A stretch of 64,000 nucleotides of DNA, from assembly GCF_029626035.1 (NCBI RefSeq), contig NZ_JARUBE010000003.1, forward strand, positions 2,232,001 to 2,296,000. The letters run 5' to 3'. The notes under the pieces are model-generated. The model was not told the DNA's origin, searched no databases, and saw nothing but the letters and a program-made list of their open reading frames with translations. Source of the stretch: Micromonospora sp. WMMD980. GTDB taxonomy: Bacteria > Actinomycetota > Actinomycetes > Mycobacteriales > Micromonosporaceae. Shown piece by piece: positions 7,025 to 15,506 of the stretch (position 1 is its first letter; every line of letters starts with the position of its first letter). Position numbers and translations under genes: made by a program.

Positions 7025-9079
7025 TCACGCGGGGCGGCGGAAGCTGCCCTGCACCACCCGGTACACCTCCTGCTCCGCCGCCCACCGGTCGTCGGCGGTC
7101 ACCCACACCAGCCGCTGCCGGCTGCCCGCCCCGGCGCCGTTGGCGACCAGGCGGCGGGCGTGCAGGCGGCCCTCGGGACCGTCCCAGGTGTACTCCCACT
7201 CGGCCGCGCCACCCGGCCGGATCACCGGGCCGATGCTGATCCGCTCGTATCCGGGCAGCCCGCCGGCCGCGCGCAGCCGCTCGGCCTCGCGCCGCCACAG
7301 CCCGCTCGGGTCCGCCACCCGGCCACCGCCGACCTGCACCGCCAGCACTCGCGTCCCGACCGGGCCGCGCAGGCAGACGACCCCGCCGGCGGTGTCGCGG
7401 GTCCAGCCGGCCGGCAGGGCGACCGCGAACCCGGTCCGGTCCCGGTGCCACACCCACCCGGCCGGCAACCGACCGCTGCCGCTGGGCGCGCGGCCGGCGG
7501 TCACCGGCGCCGACACGGACGGCCGACCGAGGCAGGGCGCGCCCGCCGCGAGGCTGTTCGGTGTCGGGTGCGCCCCGGCCGGCGGCGGACTCACCGCGCC
7601 GGGCGTCGGGCCCGGTGGTGCGGAATCGGCCGCCGTCGGGGTCGGGCCGGTCGCGGCGGCCCCGGCCGCCGTCGAGGCCGAGCCACCCCTGGTGCCGTCG
7701 GACCACTGCCCGAGCGCGGTCCGCACGCCGGCGACCGCCACCCCGCCGGCCGCCGCCAGCGCCACCACCACGGTGGCCAGGGCGGCCGCGGACCGCCACC
7801 CGGCACGCCGGTCCGGCCCGCCGGCCGACACGCGGAACGGGAGGACATCACGCCCCGGTACGGGCGGCCGGCGGACGTCGTGGCCCCCGCCCGGCAGCAC
7901 CTGCGTCACGTCGCCGCCCGCCGGAGCCGGCGCCGTGTCACCGCCCCACAGAACCTGGGTGACCTCCGACTCCGGCGGCAGCGATCGCATGACGTCCGCC
8001 GCCGCCAGAGCCTGCGTGACGTCCGCCGCCAGTAGCGCCTGGGTGACCTCCGCGCTCGACGGCATCGGCCGATCGGCCTCCGCCATCGGCAACGCCTGCG
8101 TCACCTCTCCGAGCGGCGTCGACCGGGTGACATCCTCCGCCGTCGCCGGCTGCGGCTCGCCCGCGTCGATCTCGGGCGACCGCGACGGCTCGGCCCTCGG
8201 CGTCCGGTCCGCTCCCGCGACGGGACGGGGCGGCGGGCGCAGCCGGCCGAGGCCACGACGAGCATCCAGGCCGGCGACCCGGCGCAGCATCCGGACCGCC
8301 TCCCCCGCGGTCAGCCGCTGCCGCTCGTCCCGGGCGAGCAGGCCCGCGACGACCGGCGCGAGCGGCCCGGCGCGGCGCATCCGGTCCGGCGGCTCGGTCG
8401 CCATCGCCGACAGCGTCGCCATCGTGCCGGCACGTCGGTAGGGCGGCCGCCCCTCGACCGCCGTGTAGAGCGTGGCGCCCAGCGCCCACAGGTCGGCGCC
8501 GGGCGAGGAGACCCCCCGGCGGACCCGCTCCGGCGCCACGTACTGCGGGGTGGCCGTGATGCCCCATGACCGGCTCAGCGCCGCCGCGCCCTCGACCGCC
8601 GCCACGCCGAAGTCACCGAGCAGCGCGTGACCGGCGGCGGTCACCAGCACGTTGCGCGGGGTCACGTCGCGGTGCAGCACCCCGACCCGGTGGGCCGCGC
8701 GCAGCGCCTCCACCAGTTCGACGCCGATGCCGGCCACCACCCGGGGCGGCAGCGGGCCGTCGTCGGTGACGATCCGGTGCAGCGACCGGGACGGGACGTA
8801 CTGCATGACGATCCAGGGCCGCCCGTCGGCGGTGATGACGTCGTGCACGCGTACCACATTGGGGTGGTCCAGGCGGGCCGCGGCCCGCGCCTCGCGCAGG
8901 GTGCTGTCGTGCAGCTCGGCGGTCTCCCGCGGCGACGCGCCGGCCCGGGGCAGCACCTCCTTGACCGCGACGTCGCGGTCCAGGAGTTCGTCGCGGGCCA
9001 GCCACACCCGCCCCATGCCCCCCTGGCCGACGCAGCGCACCAGGCGGTAGCGCCCCACACGCTCGAGATGGTCCGTCAC
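7025..9079 (-). CDS. membrane Ser/Thr protein kinase (PknB/Hanks type) with VTQ[A/V]L linker repeats
   Basis: Protein of 684 residues. The kinase domain spans about 11-270, with glycine loop GQGGMGRVW, Lys in VAVKEV, catalytic loop HRDVTPRNVL, DFG in LLGDFGVA and PQYVAPE. The catalytic loop has Thr where HRDxKPxN kinases have Lys. The juxtamembrane linker (about 314-395) holds seven copies of an [E/D/A]V-T/M-x-x-L motif, five of them VTQ[A/V]L. One membrane segment lies at about 430-450. A Thr/Pro-rich stretch and an extracellular beta-rich domain of about 170 residues, with two Cys, follow. The GTG at 9079 was chosen because translation there starts MTDHLERVGRYRL, just before the glycine loop; the 150 codons upstream are antisense to ltrA. 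Divergent from ltrA. It probably phosphorylates itself and cytosolic partners. Confidence 0.88.
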   Translation of the reverse strand: MTDHLERVGRYRLVRCVGQGGMGRVWLARDELLDRDVAVKEVLPRAGASPRETAELHDSTLREARAAARLDHPNVVRVHDVITADGRPWIVMQYVPSRSLHRIVTDDGPLPPRVVAGIGVELVEALRAAHRVGVLHRDVTPRNVLVTAAGHALLGDFGVAAVEGAAALSRSWGITATPQYVAPERVRRGVSSPGADLWALGATLYTAVEGRPPYRRAGTMATLSAMATEPPDRMRRAGPLAPVVAGLLARDERQRLTAGEAVRMLRRVAGLDARRGLGRLRPPPRPVAGADRTPRAEPSRSPEIDAGEPQPATAEDVTRSTPLGEVTQALPMAEADRPMPSSAEVTQALLAADVTQALAAADVMRSLPPESEVTQVLWGGDTAPAPAGGDVTQVLPGGGHDVRRPPVPGRDVLPFRVSAGGPDRRAGWRSAAALATVVVALAAAGGVAVAGVRTALGQWSDGTRGGSASTAAGAAATGPTPTAADSAPPGPTPGAVSPPPAGAHPTPNSLAAGAPCLGRPSVSAPVTAGRAPSGSGRLPAGWVWHRDRTGFAVALPAGWTRDTAGGVVCLRGPVGTRVLAVQVGGGRVADPSGLWRREAERLRAAGGLPGYERISIGPVIRPGGAAEWEYTWDGPEGRLHARRLVANGAGAGSRQRLVWVTADDRWAAEQEVYRVVQGSFRRPA

Positions 9080-9170
9080 ACAGGTGATTCGGCGCCGACC
9101 CGGCTGCGGATGGGGTGACCCGCCCACCGATTTCGATCCGGCCCCTGAGCTGGGCTGACACACTCTCTCG

Positions 9171-10487
9171 GTGGGCGGCGACCGGTGGCGCAAGGGGCTC
9201 GGGCCCGCGGCGCGGGTCGCCCCCGCCACCCGGGTGGACAAGTTCGAGATCTTCTTCGACCTCGTCTTCGTGGTCTCCTTCTTCATCATCACCCGGGCGA
9301 CCGCCGCCAACGTGACCGTGCGGGAGCTGCTGCACGCGCTGCTGGTGCTCGCGGTGCTGTGGTGGTGCTGGGTGGTGCACAGCGCGGTGGCGGCCCGACT
9401 GCGGCTGGGCGAGGGCTTCGTGCCGGTCCTCATGGTGGTCGGCATGATCGCGCTGTTCACGTTCGCGCTGGCCCTGCCGCAGACGTTCGGCGACCAGGAC
9501 AAGGGCGCGGCCGGCCCGATCCTCGTCACGGTCAGCTACGTGGTGATCCGGATCGTGCACACCTCGCTCTACTGGTACGCCACTCGCGACGACCCGCCGG
9601 CCCGCCGCAAGGTGTGGCTGTTCCTGCCCGAGGTGCTGCTCTCCACCTGCCTGCTGCTGGTCGCCGCGCTGCTGCCGTCGCACGTCGACCCGGACACCGG
9701 GCCGTGGCTGGGCGACGGCCTGTGGATCGCCGTGGTGGCGGTCCAGTACAGCAGCGGCCTGCTGGCCGGCACCGACGGCTGGAAGATCACCTCCGCCGAG
9801 CACTGGACCGAGCGGTACGACCTGATCCTGATCATCGCGCTGGGTGAGTCGGTCATCTCGGTGGGCGTCGGCGGCAACCTGCTCGGCAAGCCGGTGACCT
9901 GGCCGGCGATCCCGGCGGCGATCTGCGGGATCCTCTTCACCGCCGCGCTCTGGTGGGCACACTTCGACATGATCGGCCCGGCGGCCCGGATCGCACTGCA
10001 CGCCGCCCAGGGCCATCCGAGGGTGGCCATGGCCCGCGACGCGTACGCCTATCTCTACCTGCCGATGATCGCCGGGGTGATCCTGTTCGCGATCGGGGCC
10101 GAGGAACTGATCCGCACCGTCACCGACCCGGCCGGGGGCGTGGCGGAGCGGGGTCACGGGCCGGCGGTACCGCTGCTCTTCGTCGGCGTGATGCTCTATC
10201 TCGCCGCCAACATGGCGTTCCAGTGGCGCACGTTGCGGACGGTGTCGTGGACCCGCGTCGGCACCCTGGTGGTGCTGGCGGCGGCGCTGCCGGTCGGCCG
10301 GCACCTGCCGGCGCTCGGCGCGCTCGCCCTGGTCACCGTGATCTGCGTGGCGCTCGTCGCGGCCGAGCTGGTGATCTTCGCGGACGCGCGGGCCGCGCTG
10401 CGCCGGGTGGTGCACCACGAGCGGTTGAGCGCGGAGGAGAGCGAGGCGGCCTGGCGGGCGCGGTGGCACGACAGCGAGTCGGACTGA
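9171..10487 (+). CDS. ltrA: low temperature requirement protein A (LtrA) family membrane protein
   Basis: Integral membrane protein of 438 residues with about ten to eleven hydrophobic helices. The N-terminal signature 'KFEIFFDLVFVVSFF' and the middle 'ERYDLILIIALGESVISVG' are diagnostic of the LtrA family. LtrA was named from a Listeria locus needed for growth at low temperature; its molecular function is still unknown. The GTG start at 9171 has no clear ribosome site. Divergent from the membrane kinase (91 bp apart) and followed 47 bp downstream by the SRPBCC fusion gene. Confidence 0.9.
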   Translation: MGGDRWRKGLGPAARVAPATRVDKFEIFFDLVFVVSFFIITRATAANVTVRELLHALLVLAVLWWCWVVHSAVAARLRLGEGFVPVLMVVGMIALFTFALALPQTFGDQDKGAAGPILVTVSYVVIRIVHTSLYWYATRDDPPARRKVWLFLPEVLLSTCLLLVAALLPSHVDPDTGPWLGDGLWIAVVAVQYSSGLLAGTDGWKITSAEHWTERYDLILIIALGESVISVGVGGNLLGKPVTWPAIPAAICGILFTAALWWAHFDMIGPAARIALHAAQGHPRVAMARDAYAYLYLPMIAGVILFAIGAEELIRTVTDPAGGVAERGHGPAVPLLFVGVMLYLAANMAFQWRTLRTVSWTRVGTLVVLAAALPVGRHLPALGALALVTVICVALVAAELVIFADARAALRRVVHHERLSAEESEAAWRARWHDSESD

Positions 10488-10522
10488 CCCGACCACGACG
10501 GCCGGCCGGGCGAGGAGGGCCG

Positions 10523-10528
10523 TAGAGT
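10523..10528 (+). promoter_or_regulatory. probable -10 of a leaderless promoter
   Basis: TAGAGT fits the TANNNT -10 consensus and ends six bases before the GTG at 10535. No Shine-Dalgarno is present, so a leaderless mRNA starting at or next to the GTG is likely. No convincing -35 was seen. Confidence 0.4.
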
Positions 10529-10534
10529 CTCCGG

Positions 10535-11599
10535 GTGATCGAGATCACCACCGAGGTCGACCTGTTCCACCCGCCCGCCCGCATCTGGCAGGCGCTGACC
10601 GAGCGGGCGCTGCTGGCCAAGTGGTTCGTCGAGAGCACGCCCCGGGACGACCGCTGGGTGCTGGCGACCGCGGAGCTGCCCGGCTACGACGCCGACACCG
10701 AGGTGGAGGTGGTCGAACTGCGGGCCCCGCGGCGGCTGGTGGTGCGGTGCCGGGAGTCGGGCCGGGCCACCCGGCTGGCCTGCGACCTGACCTCCACGGC
10801 GCACGGCGCACGGCTTTCGGTGCGCGAGGTGCTGGAGGAGGGTGACTGGGACGCGGACGCCCGGGCCGAGCAGCACGAGCGGGCGCTGACCGGACGGCTG
10901 CCGGCGATCCTCGACTGGCTGGCCTTCCAGGAGGTGGACCTGCGCCGCGCCGAGGGCGGACTGACCGCGGAACTGCCCGTGGTCGCGCTGCCCGGGCCGG
11001 GCGGCGCCCGGTCTCGCCGCCGGGTGCTGCTGGCGGCCGGTGCGGTGACGGTGCTCGCCGCCGTCGGCGGCGCCGCGCTGTGGACGACCCCGGGCACGCC
11101 GCCCGCGCCGGCCGGGCCGCCGCCGTCCACCCCGCCGCTGGTCATGCCCGCGACGACGGTCGCGTCGCCGCGGCCGGCGACGACCGCCCGGCCCACGCCG
11201 AGCCCCAGCCGGCGCAGCGCCTCCCGCTCGCCGTCGGCGTCTCGCTCCCCCAGTCGTACGCCGAGCCCGCCGCCACCGCCGGCCGCCGTGCCGCTGACCG
11301 CGACCTACGAGACGGTCACCGACCGGGTCTTCGGCTATCGGGGCGAGGTGGTGCTACGCAACCCCGGCCCGGCACCCCGCGCGGGGTGGACGGTGACCGT
11401 GACGATCGGCGACGGCGCCACCGTGGGCGCGGTGGCCGGGGCCGAGTCGATGCAGGAGGGGTCGGTGGTCACGTTCACCGGCGACGCGCTGCCGCCGGAC
11501 GGGTCGACCACCATCCGGTTCGACGTCCGCGACCCGGACCCGCTGCACGACGCTCCCGAATCGTGCGCCGTCGACGGCGGCCCCTGCACCACCCGCTGA
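10535..11599 (+). CDS. SRPBCC (AHSA1-like) domain - TM - CBM2-like fusion
   Basis: Unusual 354-residue protein. Residues 1-145 form an AHSA1/START-like SRPBCC fold ('VDLFHPPARIWQALTE', 'LLAKWFVES'). A basic patch precedes one membrane segment (about 162-182, 'RVLLAAGAVTVLAAVGGAALW'). A Ser/Pro/Arg/Thr linker with 'TPSPSRRSAS' follows (about 183-250). The last 100 residues form a beta-domain with CBM2-like features ('GEVVLRNPGPAPRAGWTVTV', 'DGSTTIRFDV', a Cys pair near the end) but no aromatic row typical of cellulose binders. Predicted topology puts the SRPBCC domain inside and the beta-domain outside. Role unknown; a lipid or small-molecule sensor is one reading. It follows ltrA in the same direction. 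Confidence 0.7.
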   Translation: MIEITTEVDLFHPPARIWQALTERALLAKWFVESTPRDDRWVLATAELPGYDADTEVEVVELRAPRRLVVRCRESGRATRLACDLTSTAHGARLSVREVLEEGDWDADARAEQHERALTGRLPAILDWLAFQEVDLRRAEGGLTAELPVVALPGPGGARSRRRVLLAAGAVTVLAAVGGAALWTTPGTPPAPAGPPPSTPPLVMPATTVASPRPATTARPTPSPSRRSASRSPSASRSPSRTPSPPPPPAAVPLTATYETVTDRVFGYRGEVVLRNPGPAPRAGWTVTVTIGDGATVGAVAGAESMQEGSVVTFTGDALPPDGSTTIRFDVRDPDPLHDAPESCAVDGGPCTTR

Positions 11600-11672
11600 C
11601 GCCCCGCACCGGACACGCGCGACCCGCCGGAACCGCGAGACATCGGCGCCCGTCATCACGAAAATTCTCCCG

Positions 11673-11701
11673 TTGAGCACATGGGAGCGCTCCCGTAACA
11701 T
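11673..11701 (+). promoter_or_regulatory. CebR-type operator inside the promoter of the GH30 gene
   Basis: TGGGAGCGCTCCCG at 11682-11695 matches the 14-bp CebR operator TGGGAGCGCTCCCA of Streptomyces at 13 of 14 positions. It fills the 17-base spacer between a -35 (TTGAGC, 11673-11678) and a -10 (TAACAT, 11696-11701). An 80-base 5' leader runs to the ATG. Direct occlusion of RNA polymerase by a cellobiose-type LacI repressor is expected; no cebR gene lies in this window. Confidence 0.85.
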
Positions 11702-11781
11702 GCCTGATGCGGCTGTTAACGTTCACATTACAATCACGTCCGCGAATGTTCGAGGCCGCCACCACCACAGGAGGAAGCGTT

Positions 11782-13512
11782 ATGTCTATATCCAGAGCCG
11801 TCAATGTCGGCCTGGTGTCGGCCGGCGTCGCGTTGCTCGCCTCGGCGGGCGTCGTCGCGGCACTGCCGGCCGGCGCCGCGGCGGCGGGCTGTTCCGTCAA
11901 GTACACCGTGTCGTCCCAGTGGGGCGGCGGCTTCGGCGCCGAGGTGACCATCACCAACCTCGGCGACCCACTGTCGAGCTGGACGCTGACCTGGTCCTAC
12001 GGCGCGGGCCAGACCGTCACCCAGGCATGGAACGCCACCGTCACCCAGAGCGGTGCGGCCGTCACCGCCCGCAACGTCAGCTACAACGGGTCCATCCCCA
12101 CCAACGGCACCACCTCGTTCGGCTTCAACGGCGCCTGGACCAGCAGCAACCCCGCCCCCACCAGCTTCGCGCTCAACGGGGTCACCTGCACCGGCGGCAC
12201 CACCACCCCGACCAGCTCACCGACCGGCTCCCCCACGCCCACCCCCACCCCGACGTCGTCACCGTCCACCCCGCCCCCGGGCGGTCCGGCGGACATCACG
12301 GTGAACACCGCCACGAAGTACCAGACCGTGGACGGTTTCGGCGCGGCGGTGTCGATCTGGGGTGGCGCGTGGTCGACGGCCGAGACGCAGACGCTGGTCG
12401 GGCTCGGTCCCAACCAACTCGGCCTGTCCATCGTGCGCACCGGCCTCTCGCCGGTGTCGAGCGAGTGGTCGACGCAGGTGAGCGCGTTGAAGACGGCGAA
12501 GTCGTACGGGTCGAACGTGAAGATCATGGCGTCGCCGTGGACGGCGCCGGCGGCCTGGAAGACGAACAACAGCCGGACCAACGGCGGGAAGCTGAAGACC
12601 GACTACTACGACGACTACGCCAACCATCTCAACAGCTACGTCCAGTACATGCGCAACCAGGGCGTGACGATCGACGTCACGTCGGTGCAGAACGAGCCCG
12701 ACTGGCACCCGGACTACGACTCGATGGACTGGAGCGGCACCGAGCTGCAGACCTTCGTCCGGGAGCAGGGCGCGAAGGTGCAGAACACCAAGTTGATGGT
12801 CGCCGAGGCGGTCAACCTGAACTACGGCTACACCGATCCGACGCTCAACGACGCGGCCGCCCGCAACAACATCGGCTACATCGGCGGGCACCTCTACGGC
12901 ACCGAGGCGTCCGGCCGGCTGAAGCCGTACCCGCTCCCGCAGCAGTACAACAAGCCGGTGTGGATGACCGAGTGGAACCTGCACGAGGCCGACGGCAGCG
13001 GCTCGAACATCTGGGGCAACCCCAGCAACGCGGCGGCCTGGAACGAGACACTGGACGACATCATGCGCACCGTGCACAAGTCGATGGAGTCCAACTGGAG
13101 CGCCTACGTCTGGTGGTACGGCAAGCGCTACTACTCGTTCATCGGTGACGGCGAGGCCGCGTACGGCACGACAGCCGGCGCGCCACTCAAGCGCGGGTAC
13201 GCGTTCTCGCAGTTCGCGAAGTACGTCCGCCCCGGCTACCAGCGGATCGGGCTGACGAAGAGCGCGAAGGCGTCGCCGCTGGAGGTGACCGCCTACTCCG
13301 GCGACGGCAAGGTCACGCTGGTGATCCTCAACCGCTCGACCAACGCGGTGAACAACGCGGTCATCCAGGCGCCGCAGAACGTCAGCAGGGCCGAGTACAT
13401 CGCCACCTCGCAGAACGCGAGTGCGGCGAGTCAACCGGTCGGCGTGAACGGGAACCAGGTCTCCGTGAGCGTCGGCGCACGCAGCATCTCCACCGTGGTG
13501 CTCACCCTCTGA
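11782..13512 (+). CDS. CBM2 - GH30 (subfamily 8-like) xylanase
   Basis: Secreted xylan-degrading enzyme of 576 residues. A signal peptide (1-35) is followed by an N-terminal CBM2 (about 36-137, starting GCSVKYTV and ending LNGVTC), a Thr/Pro/Ser linker (138-168) and a GH30 catalytic domain (about 170-576). The likely acid/base is Glu305 in VQNEPD and the nucleophile Glu397 in WMTEWN. 'VDGFGAAVSIWGG' and the C-terminal beta-sandwich ('ASPLEVTAYSGDGKVTLVIL') fit GH30 glucuronoxylanases. AGGAGG seven bases before the ATG at 11782 decides the start over the in-frame ATG at 11707. Controlled by the CebR-type operator just upstream and convergent with a pectate lyase, so it belongs to plant cell-wall degradation. 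Confidence 0.92.
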   Translation: MSISRAVNVGLVSAGVALLASAGVVAALPAGAAAAGCSVKYTVSSQWGGGFGAEVTITNLGDPLSSWTLTWSYGAGQTVTQAWNATVTQSGAAVTARNVSYNGSIPTNGTTSFGFNGAWTSSNPAPTSFALNGVTCTGGTTTPTSSPTGSPTPTPTPTSSPSTPPPGGPADITVNTATKYQTVDGFGAAVSIWGGAWSTAETQTLVGLGPNQLGLSIVRTGLSPVSSEWSTQVSALKTAKSYGSNVKIMASPWTAPAAWKTNNSRTNGGKLKTDYYDDYANHLNSYVQYMRNQGVTIDVTSVQNEPDWHPDYDSMDWSGTELQTFVREQGAKVQNTKLMVAEAVNLNYGYTDPTLNDAAARNNIGYIGGHLYGTEASGRLKPYPLPQQYNKPVWMTEWNLHEADGSGSNIWGNPSNAAAWNETLDDIMRTVHKSMESNWSAYVWWYGKRYYSFIGDGEAAYGTTAGAPLKRGYAFSQFAKYVRPGYQRIGLTKSAKASPLEVTAYSGDGKVTLVILNRSTNAVNNAVIQAPQNVSRAEYIATSQNASAASQPVGVNGNQVSVSVGARSISTVVLTL

Positions 13513-13526
13513 GGGAGGGCACACCG

Positions 13527-13557
13527 GGCGGGGGCGGCTGGCACGGCCGCCCCCGCC
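13527..13557. terminator. bidirectional terminator between GH30 and pectate lyase genes
   Basis: Perfect 12-bp G/C stem (13527-13538 with 13546-13557) and a 7-base loop, 14 bases after the GH30 stop and 12 bases from the stop of the convergent pectate lyase gene. Confidence 0.85.
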
Positions 13558-13569
13558 TCGCTCTGCGGA

Positions 13570-15120
13570 TCAGCCGGCGTACGTCTCGAACTCGCCGACC
13601 TTCGGCGTACCGTTCGAGCTGTTGATCTTGAAGTTGATCTTCTTCAGCGAGGTCGCGGCGAAGCTGGTGGACCCCGCCCCGCTCCCGGAGGCCAGCACGG
13701 CCCCGGTGTCGTTGTTGACGAGCTGCCACGACCCGATCGAGCCCTGGGTGCCGGAGGGCTCGCGGATGACCACCCGCGACACCGTGGTGGCCGACCCCCA
13801 CTTGATCGAGATGGTGCCGGTGGACCCGGACGGTGACCAGTACGTGCTCAGGCTGCCGTCGCGCACGTTTCCGTAGCTGGTGCCGCCGGCCTTGCTGGAG
13901 CCGTCGGCGCCGGCGCCGGAGGCGAGGCTCAGGTTGGTCCCGCCGGGCGGCGGCGGGCTGGTGGTCGTCGGCGGCGGCGTGGTCGGCGCGGGCGTGGTGG
14001 GCGGCGGCGACTGCGGCGCGCAGGCGCCGTTCGACACCTTCAGGCCGGTGTTGGCGCCGGCCGTCTGCCGGACGATGTCCGGCACGCAGCTCGCCCCGTC
14101 CAGCCGGTACGAGTACGGAATGCCCACCGTGGTGGTGGACGTCGGGTTCGGCCCGGCCGGGTAGTTCTCGTTGCCCGGCGCCGACCAGGTGACGTTGTCG
14201 AAGATGTTGCCGCCGACCTGCCAGGTGCCGCGCTCGTTGGTGTAGAACGTGCCGAGCACGTCCTTGGAGTTGCGGAAGTAGTTGTTCTCCACCTTGGCCC
14301 GGGCGCCGGCGCGCGAGTTGATGCCGGACTCGTGCAGGGCCGAGTAGTGGTTGTTGAACATGTGCGCGACGCCGCCGCGCAGCAACGGCGTGCGCGAGTC
14401 GATGTTCTCGTAGAGGTTGTGGTCGAACGTGATGAAGCCGTTCGACCGGTCGCTCTCGCTGGAGCCGATGAGCCCGCCCCGGCCGGAGTTGCGCAGGATG
14501 CTGTAGGACAACGTCACGTACTGGGTGTCGTCCTTCATGTCGAAGAGGCCGTCGAAGCCCTCCGCCTCCCCGCCCGACGCCTCCAGCGTGACGTGGTCCA
14601 CCCAGATGTTGCGGACCGTGCTCTCCATGCCGATGGCGTCGCCGCCGTTCGAGGTGGGCGAACCCGACTTCTTCACGTTCCGCACGGTGACGTTCTGGAC
14701 GATGATGTTGCGGGAGTCGCGGATGTGGATGCCGATCTGGTCGAAGACCGCGCCGCCGCCCACCCCGATGATGGTGACGTTGCTGATCTGCTTCAGCTCG
14801 ATCACGCCGGCCGCGGTGTTGCAGCTCGGTCCGGAGACCTTGGCGGTGTTGCCGTGGTTGATGGTCCCGGAGACCTCGATGGTGATGGGGGTGCTGCTGC
14901 TGGCCCGGTTGCACAGCGCGGTGTGGATCGCGGTGCCGGTGGTGGCGCGTACCGTCTGCCCGCCCGCGCCGCCGGTGGTCCCGCCGTTCTGGCTCGCGAA
15001 GCCGGTGGCGGTCCCGGCCGCCGCCGAGGCCTGCGGGGTCGGCACGGCCACGGCGACCGCGACCCCCACCACCGCGGTGGCCACCGTGGCCTGAAGTCGT
15101 AGTGCGACTGGTCGTCTCAT
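13570..15120 (-). CDS. secreted pectate lyase (PL1) with C-terminal discoidin-like domain
   Basis: Exported enzyme of 516 residues cleaving polygalacturonate by beta-elimination. After the signal peptide (1-35) comes the PL1 parallel beta-helix (about 40-345), with 'WVDHVTLE', 'FDGLFDMKDDTQYVTLSYS' (calcium-ligand Asp residues) and 'RTPLLRGG' holding the catalytic Arg region. A short Cys-bearing segment and a Pro/Thr linker (about 370-390) follow. The final 125 residues form an F5/8C-like beta-sandwich ('NVRDGSLSTYWSPSG ... VGEFETYAG') that probably binds carbohydrate. The ATG at 15120 begins the signal peptide and has GAGG upstream; the 69 codons before it are promoter DNA. A palindromic operator sits in its promoter. 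Confidence 0.9.
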   Translation of the reverse strand: MRRPVALRLQATVATAVVGVAVAVAVPTPQASAAAGTATGFASQNGGTTGGAGGQTVRATTGTAIHTALCNRASSSTPITIEVSGTINHGNTAKVSGPSCNTAAGVIELKQISNVTIIGVGGGAVFDQIGIHIRDSRNIIVQNVTVRNVKKSGSPTSNGGDAIGMESTVRNIWVDHVTLEASGGEAEGFDGLFDMKDDTQYVTLSYSILRNSGRGGLIGSSESDRSNGFITFDHNLYENIDSRTPLLRGGVAHMFNNHYSALHESGINSRAGARAKVENNYFRNSKDVLGTFYTNERGTWQVGGNIFDNVTWSAPGNENYPAGPNPTSTTTVGIPYSYRLDGASCVPDIVRQTAGANTGLKVSNGACAPQSPPPTTPAPTTPPPTTTSPPPPGGTNLSLASGAGADGSSKAGGTSYGNVRDGSLSTYWSPSGSTGTISIKWGSATTVSRVVIREPSGTQGSIGSWQLVNNDTGAVLASGSGAGSTSFAATSLKKINFKINSSNGTPKVGEFETYAG

Positions 15121-15270
15121 TGACGCCTCGATTCGTTTTCGCGCACGCCGGATAGACCGGCTGTCGCCGAACGGGAAATGTGGATTGCCGCGACGCGGTC
15201 CGACGCGTCGCCGGCGGCGTGTCATCCATTCGCGGTGCCCGGCCCGCAAACGAAACATCGATGTGACGCA

Positions 15271-15300
15271 ATCGTAAGAAAGCGCTTTCGCTCGGGGCAA
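15271..15300 (-). promoter_or_regulatory. promoter of the pectate lyase gene with LacI-type operator in the spacer
   Basis: On the minus strand TTGCCC (-35, 15295-15300) and TACGAT (-10, 15271-15276) are 18 bases apart. The perfect 12-bp palindrome GAAAGCGCTTTC (15278-15289) occupies the spacer. Its AGCGCT core resembles operators of LacI-family sugar repressors, but it differs from the CebR-type sites, so a different regulator is likely. Confidence 0.7.
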
Positions 15301-15370
15301 GGGCTGGCGTTTGCAGGTTTTTTGCACTGGCCGGGTGGCCGGGGACGGCGCGGAGCCGCCCCCGGACCGG

Positions 15371-15405
15371 TCACCGACAGGCCCAGCGCACCGGCCGGAC
15401 CTGGC
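15371..15405 (-). pseudogene. severed 3' end of the gene interrupted by the transposon
   Basis: Joining the minus strand at 20564 to 15405 and removing one copy of the CTGGC duplication restores an open frame. After '...LESDGQ' it reads VRPVRWACR and then TGA (15371-15373). This is the original C-terminus of the membrane protein at 20564-21781, cut off by the insertion. Confidence 0.85.
15401..15405. repeat. target-site duplication, left copy (CTGGC)
   Basis: CTGGC directly abuts the left TGT terminus. The same five bases follow the right ACA terminus at 20564-20568. A 5-bp duplication is the size made by Tn7-like and Mu-like DDE transposases. Confidence 0.93.
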
Positions 15406-15481
15406 TGTCCGTTGCCAGCGAAGTTGAACTCCTTGCCATCGAATCTGGTTCGGATGGATTTTCTGCCACTACAGTTGGCCC
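15406..15481 (+). repeat. left end: TIR and TnsB-type sites
   Basis: The TIR is 15406-15429: TGTCCGTTG, then C (A at the other end), then CAGCGAAGTTGAAC. Three related sites can be aligned at 15412-15429, 15433-15453 (TTGCCATCGAATCTGGTTCG) and, weaker, 15463-15481. The shared core is TGCCA-n-CGAA-n-nTG. These are probable transposase-binding repeats. Confidence 0.8.
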
Positions 15482-15506
15482 ACCCCGGTGATCGAGTCTG
15501 GAGTGG

